Shown: piece by piece, positions 61,001 through 64,000 of the stretch | How positions within the stretch are numbered: position 1 is the stretch's first letter | Layout: each line of letters opens with the position of its first letter | NCBI GenBank assembly: GCA_000711775.1 | Contig: ARYC01000668.1 | Location: forward strand, 1 to 64,000 | Reading direction: 5' to 3' | Origin: Oxytricha trifallax | Taxonomy: Eukaryota > Ciliophora > Spirotrichea > Sporadotrichida > Oxytrichidae | Length of the DNA stretch: 64,000 bases | The notes under the pieces: model-generated | The model's database searches: none | What the model was told of the DNA's origin: nothing | Seen by the model: only the letters and a program-made list of their open reading frames with translations | Translations under genes and position numbers: made by a program

Positions 61001-61990
61001 AATAAGTTTTACTTAAAGTAAAATTATGTTAAAACTCTGATATAGCAATTACTATAAAAATTTTGTGGTAAAAATAATTTTGAATTGCTAAGAAATCCAG
61101 TGACAAAGATTCCTCCATCACTAGTTGTGGCTACGTCAGTTGCCAACTAATTAGGGGAAGATCCATCAATTGTGGAAATAGAGTTAGACCACATTTTTAT
61201 AACAGGTGTATTCACTAAATCATCGTCAAGCATTCCCAAAACCATTATATATTTTAAAATAGAGATATTACAGAGTGTTAGTTTTTATGTATAAATTGAA
61301 AATTGAAAAAAGAAATAAAAAAAATAAAGTAATAAAATTCCGTTAATCTAATTTTATATGATATCATTTATTATTAATAAATAGTAGAATTTATAGTATT
61401 AGCTAAATAAAGAATGTTTTAGAATTTATTTTTTAAAAAACTTACATCTTCTTTATTTCAATGATAACTACTTTTAAAAAAAATATGTATAATAAATTAT
61501 TATAGATATAGATTACTATGAGAGCACTATATCTTCCCAATCCATTAAATGCTTGTCCTACAGCAATCCAGTCATTATTCTCAGTTAGAGTTAATTTACA
61601 ACAATTATAATGAAAATATACTGTACACTCATTGAAATTTTTATACTAACTGTAGTTAGAGTTAATGAGTAGCAGTATGTGGCTTCATTCTGAACATTAC
61701 TATTCATTAAGTAACTCATCGCCACTATATTACCTACTCTGTCAAGTCTAGCGAAAAAGCACTCAGTAATTGCTGTAGTTTTAACGAAAACAAACTTATT
61801 GTAGTCATTAATAATTTTATTACGATTTATATAAAGTTTACCTGTATAGAATTGAGCTTTATCCACATCTCTCACTCGCATGTCGGTGGTTCTGGTCTCA
61901 ACAGCATTTCCCGCTCCTTAATGTATCCATCTTATATAGAGCTCGCCCTCAGGACACTATGAATCTGACTAATATAGACCTCTTCTCCCA
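52065..61990 (-). CDS. 5' part of scrambled gene: beta-propeller repeats and cadherin-like domains in >25 MDSs
   Basis: Minus-strand coding blocks from right to left. 61990-61640: CPEGELYIRWIHQGAGNAVE, MRVRDVDKAQFYTGKLYINR. Near 61570: DWIAVGQAFNGLGRYSA. 61250-61090: NQLATDVATTSDGGIFVTG. 60600-60480: WTLGGYDCFVLRLNYTLQVV. 60450-60330: YDYIYLGGIKYLTTGSTY. 60110-60060, 59900-59820 (VSQVFRYGSVHYEALANC) and 59650-59540 (YEGYTGTYGPIPTGYTYNSP). 58370-57660: Cys-containing blocks. 57480-57310: DGHVTGYTLAVDSAGFIYLS. 56930-56790: CADG-like. 55630-55500, 54300-54230. 53860-52065: repeated CADG pieces, for example LFPWVKDDYSN, WFTDKDSDTLTY, YDPDGDYLTFYLKNSAD. The N-terminal half resembles bacterial-type SBBP/beta-propeller blades, the C-terminal half cadherin-like domains. 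The 5' end and signal peptide were not found. Confidence 0.75.
54298..54717. repeat. 420-bp foldback element within the scrambled gene
   Basis: Arms about 54298-54475 and 54530-54717 are inverse copies (GATGGCCCCACAGATCTGG versus CCAGATCTGTGGGGGCCATC; shared CCCGGGACTCAATGACCAC) with a few substitutions. AGAATAT stands on both sides (54291-54297 and 54718-54724), a likely 7-bp target duplication. It lies beside a minus-strand MDS (SLINNYLSGAVTVSEGIYY) and is presumably removed within an IES. Confidence 0.82.
55888..56194. repeat. 26-bp inverted repeats enclosing a kinase-like fragment
   Basis: An exact 26-bp inverted repeat (55888-55913 and 56169-56194, containing TTTGTCACATATATTTAC) bounds 307 bases. 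The minus strand of the interior reads MTEQCGTPEYIAPEILYLKY (about 56094-56035), the activation-segment/APE signature of a protein kinase. The plus strand also has an open frame (SDQDEKIDTCIEICGDG). The piece sits inside the beta-propeller/CADG locus and does not belong to that protein family. It could be an inserted element carrying a gene fragment or a scrambled MDS of another gene. Confidence 0.6.
60690..61010. repeat. decayed relative of the 29.3-kb foldback element
   Basis: GGTAC...TTAATTTTTGGC, a short loop, then CTAAAAACTTAAATTG and GTATCATCAATATTAAA follow the same order and spacing as the hairpin centre at 29400-29540. Most differences are C-to-T or G-to-A. The two arms no longer pair perfectly. 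It lies between MDSs of the large scrambled gene. Confidence 0.5.
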
Positions 61991-62057
61991 TCTAATATGT
62001 AAATAAAAAAATTACTTCCTCCCTATTTATTACTTGTTAAACCTCCTACTAAAAACC

Positions 62058-64000
62058 TCACTAATAAATTCCCAAGATATATGAAATAAAATCTTAAGAA
62101 TCACACTTTTCTTGATAATCTTACTAGAATTTAGTCTGATTTTTCCTTGTTTCTTCAAAATGATCCATTTTTTCTTTAAGATTGGGCTATTTTTAGTTTT
62201 AGCTGCTGCTTGTTTTCCCAAATTTAATGTATCTTTCGTCGTTTACATCAATGACTTTGTAATTTGAGTTGTTTGATGTGTCTATCATTTCGTAGTCTTT
62301 CATTAGATTCTTGTTAAAGATAAAATATAATCAATACATATATGAAATGTGGTTTCTTTTAGACATTCTATTAATTTTAGTAGGATTTCTGTATATGATA
62401 ATAATTAATTATACATGAAATATAAAATGTTCGGTATTTCATCTTATGTGTATTCCTTTGAGCTTGATTCATATTTTTCTTGAGTATGCTCAAACCCTTA
62501 ATCTTAATTCCTTGATGATTTTTGTTATTTTTTATCTTATTCTGAACCTTTTTAGCTTTTGTAACTTCCCTCCGATTTTCCATTATTTTTACTTTGCTTC
62601 GAGAATTAAAATGCTAACTTTTCTGCTTTTCTTCATGAATTTGATGTTAATTTGAGTTGTTAATGTTACTATTATCGGTTTAAGTTTTTGGATATCTTGA
62701 ATTTTATAAACTTTCAATCACAAATTGAGAATCATTATTTTATTTTTAGGTATTCTCAGTTGTAACTTCCTGAAATTAATGTGGATTGTTATGACTTTGA
62801 GTCATATTCTCAATTTCCAGATCATTAATTTATAATTGACTATTCTCTATGCTCTTGGATTTGTCTTTATCAAAAGTGATTATTTCGATATTTTGATCAA
62901 ATGTCTCATTGTTTAATGACTAGCTAATATTTAAATTATTTCGGATATTATCATTTAAATTATATTGCTATTACTCATTATTTTGATTTTAATGAGCGTT
63001 TCCTAAGATTAACTAATATAAAATTATATATTTTATCACATATAAAAACAAGTCATTATTTGACAAATCAAACATAGTATTTTTTTTTATTTTTATCTAA
63101 GCTTAAAGAAATCACTAATAGCATAAAGATAAATTTCTAACTAGAACATCTCTAAATAAAGTTTATTTTTAATTAAAAATGTGTGTGTTTATCGATATTC
63201 GCGGGTTAAATATTGTTTAGCTCAGATTATGAATTTTTGAATTTGCTTTTCATTTTTATAAATTTAATCTAGATTATATAAACTATTTTTAAGTTATTAT
63301 TAGATTTTTCTATCCAGATTTTTTTAAAAAAATTTGCTATAAAATTAATTCATGAAAGTAATTTCAAAAATAATATAATATTAATCAATTAAGTATAAAA
63401 TTTACAAAAAAACAATATATTTCAAATTCTTTGATTAACAACCAGAACTAAATACTTCACTAATCCCTGCAAATCCTCATATACTTCATAAATTTTCAAT
63501 TTTTATTGCAGATTTGGACTTAATTTTATGATTTAGTAACCGATAACTTGCTTTTACTAAGTTGTGGTTTGTTATGATGGATTTCCCTAGTTTTATGATT
63601 TTGAGTTGTTATTGATTAATCCACCATTTTGCCTTTGCTAAGTCTCTTGATTTTCTAATATGTTAAAGTAGACTGGCTGAAGTTCAATTTCCTCTTATTT
63701 ACCAATCTCATCCTATTTAATTACTAGAATCTTTAGAACTTCTACCTCTTCCTCAATTTCCTAACCAGGTATGTTCTGTAGATTAGTAGAGCTAGCCACA
63801 TTTTGAGAAGTTAATAAGGGGTTTTGGGGTTTTCTAACTATTCTCTTAGATTTGTCTAGGTATACTTGGGAGATCATCTTCAAACCATTATTCAATTTAT
63901 TCAATCTTTCTATTTCTTATTAAACTGTTTATATCATTGATTGCTTCAGAAATTTGTCATTGTGCTAAGAAATTGAACGAATTTCTTTGAGGTAGTTGTC
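62058..64000 (-). CDS. Q/N-rich coiled-coil protein, 3' part (runs off right edge)
   Basis: Minus-strand blocks: 64000-63423, one frame without TGA (DNYLKEIRSISQHNDKFLKQ, EIERLNKLNNGLKMISQVYL, QNVASSTNLQNIPGQEIEEE, QPVYFNILENQETQQRQNGG); 63005-62440 (NLNDNIRNNLNISQSLN, FDQNIEIITFDKDKSKSIEN, EVTKAKKVQNKIKNNKNHQG); and about 62312-62058 (MKDYEMIDTSNNSNYKVIDV, DERYIKFGKTSSSQ, QQDYQEKCDSQDFISYILGI, TGA 62060-62058). The AT-rich gaps 63422-63006 and 62439-62313 are IES-like. A G4T4-containing stretch (63814-63832) is part of the coding frame and is not a transposon end. Function unknown; low-complexity Gln/Asn tracts and heptads suggest a scaffold. Confidence 0.62.

Noticed and set aside
63806..63840. 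Candidate TBE right terminal repeat
   Set aside because: A continuous protein-like frame passes through it and no inverted partner or TBE gene is adjacent. It is treated as coding sequence and listed as a finding instead.
1..64000. CRISPR arrays, bacterial operons, rRNA or tRNA genes
   Set aside because: No regularly spaced direct-repeat arrays, no Shine-Dalgarno-led gene runs and no recognisable rRNA or tRNA cloverleaf were seen by eye. The genetic code and TBEs indicate a ciliate. A covariance-model scan was not possible.

Overview
This window looks like germline (micronuclear) DNA from a spirotrichous ciliate of the Oxytricha/Stylonychia/Tetmemena group. Four observations support this. 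It is very AT-rich. Recognisable proteins read through TAA and TAG (as glutamine) and stop only at TGA. Transposons end in C4A4/G4T4 telomere repeats, the hallmark of telomere-bearing elements (TBEs). Genes are broken into short, relatively GC-rich coding segments (MDSs, macronuclear-destined sequences) separated by AT-rich internal eliminated sequences (IESs). A normal stop set shows almost no long ORFs, so most gene calls below were read by hand with the TGA-only code. MDS edges are approximate. Because only TGA stops, both strands are often open by chance. Calls therefore rest on motifs, residue composition, paralogue agreement or pointer repeats rather than ORF length.

Layout. 1-3.4 kb: the start of a Q/N-rich gene (minus) and one copy of a paralogous small gene (minus). 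3.46-8.70 kb: a nearly complete TBE with transposase, 22-kDa and 57-kDa (zinc finger plus kinase-like) genes and an AAT target duplication. 9-10.8 kb: MDSs of an unrecognised minus-strand gene that may continue on the far side of the TBE. 12.4-15 kb: the second paralogue, carrying a GC-rich insert and ending at a decayed TBE tip. 15.6-23.5 kb: a decayed TBE whose 57-kDa gene is split by a second complete TBE (nested insertion). 23.5-24.05 kb: an inverted-repeat element abutting the TBE end. 24.3-27.2 kb: an IES-interrupted protein kinase gene (plus). 29.3 kb: a foldback element. 31.2-33.4 kb: a 2.2-kb element with TTCCAG-rich inverted ends and an 8-bp target duplication. 34.8-36.5 kb: an EamA/DMT-type transporter (minus). 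37.3-39.0 kb: a coiled-coil protein (plus). 39.4-41.7 kb: a Q-rich, beta-propeller-like protein (plus). 42.0-43.0 kb: a Cys-rich surface protein with a C-terminal hydrophobic anchor (plus). 43.4-44.2 kb: a 344-bp-arm perfect hairpin. 44.5-48.1 kb: a C2H2 zinc-finger protein (minus) whose first coding block is split by a 1-kb foldback element. 49.2-62.0 kb: one very large scrambled gene for a beta-propeller/cadherin-like membrane protein. Its 5' part lies on the minus strand and its 3' part is inverted on the plus strand. 62.06-64 kb: the 3' part of a Q/N-rich coiled-coil gene (minus).

The strongest single result is the inverted scrambled gene. A 17-bp inverted repeat at 49211-49227 and 52065-52081 acts as a pointer and joins the two halves of a cadherin-like domain in frame across an inversion. 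Several inverted-repeat elements sit inside or beside coding blocks, as expected if transposon insertions become IESs that are removed during macronuclear development.
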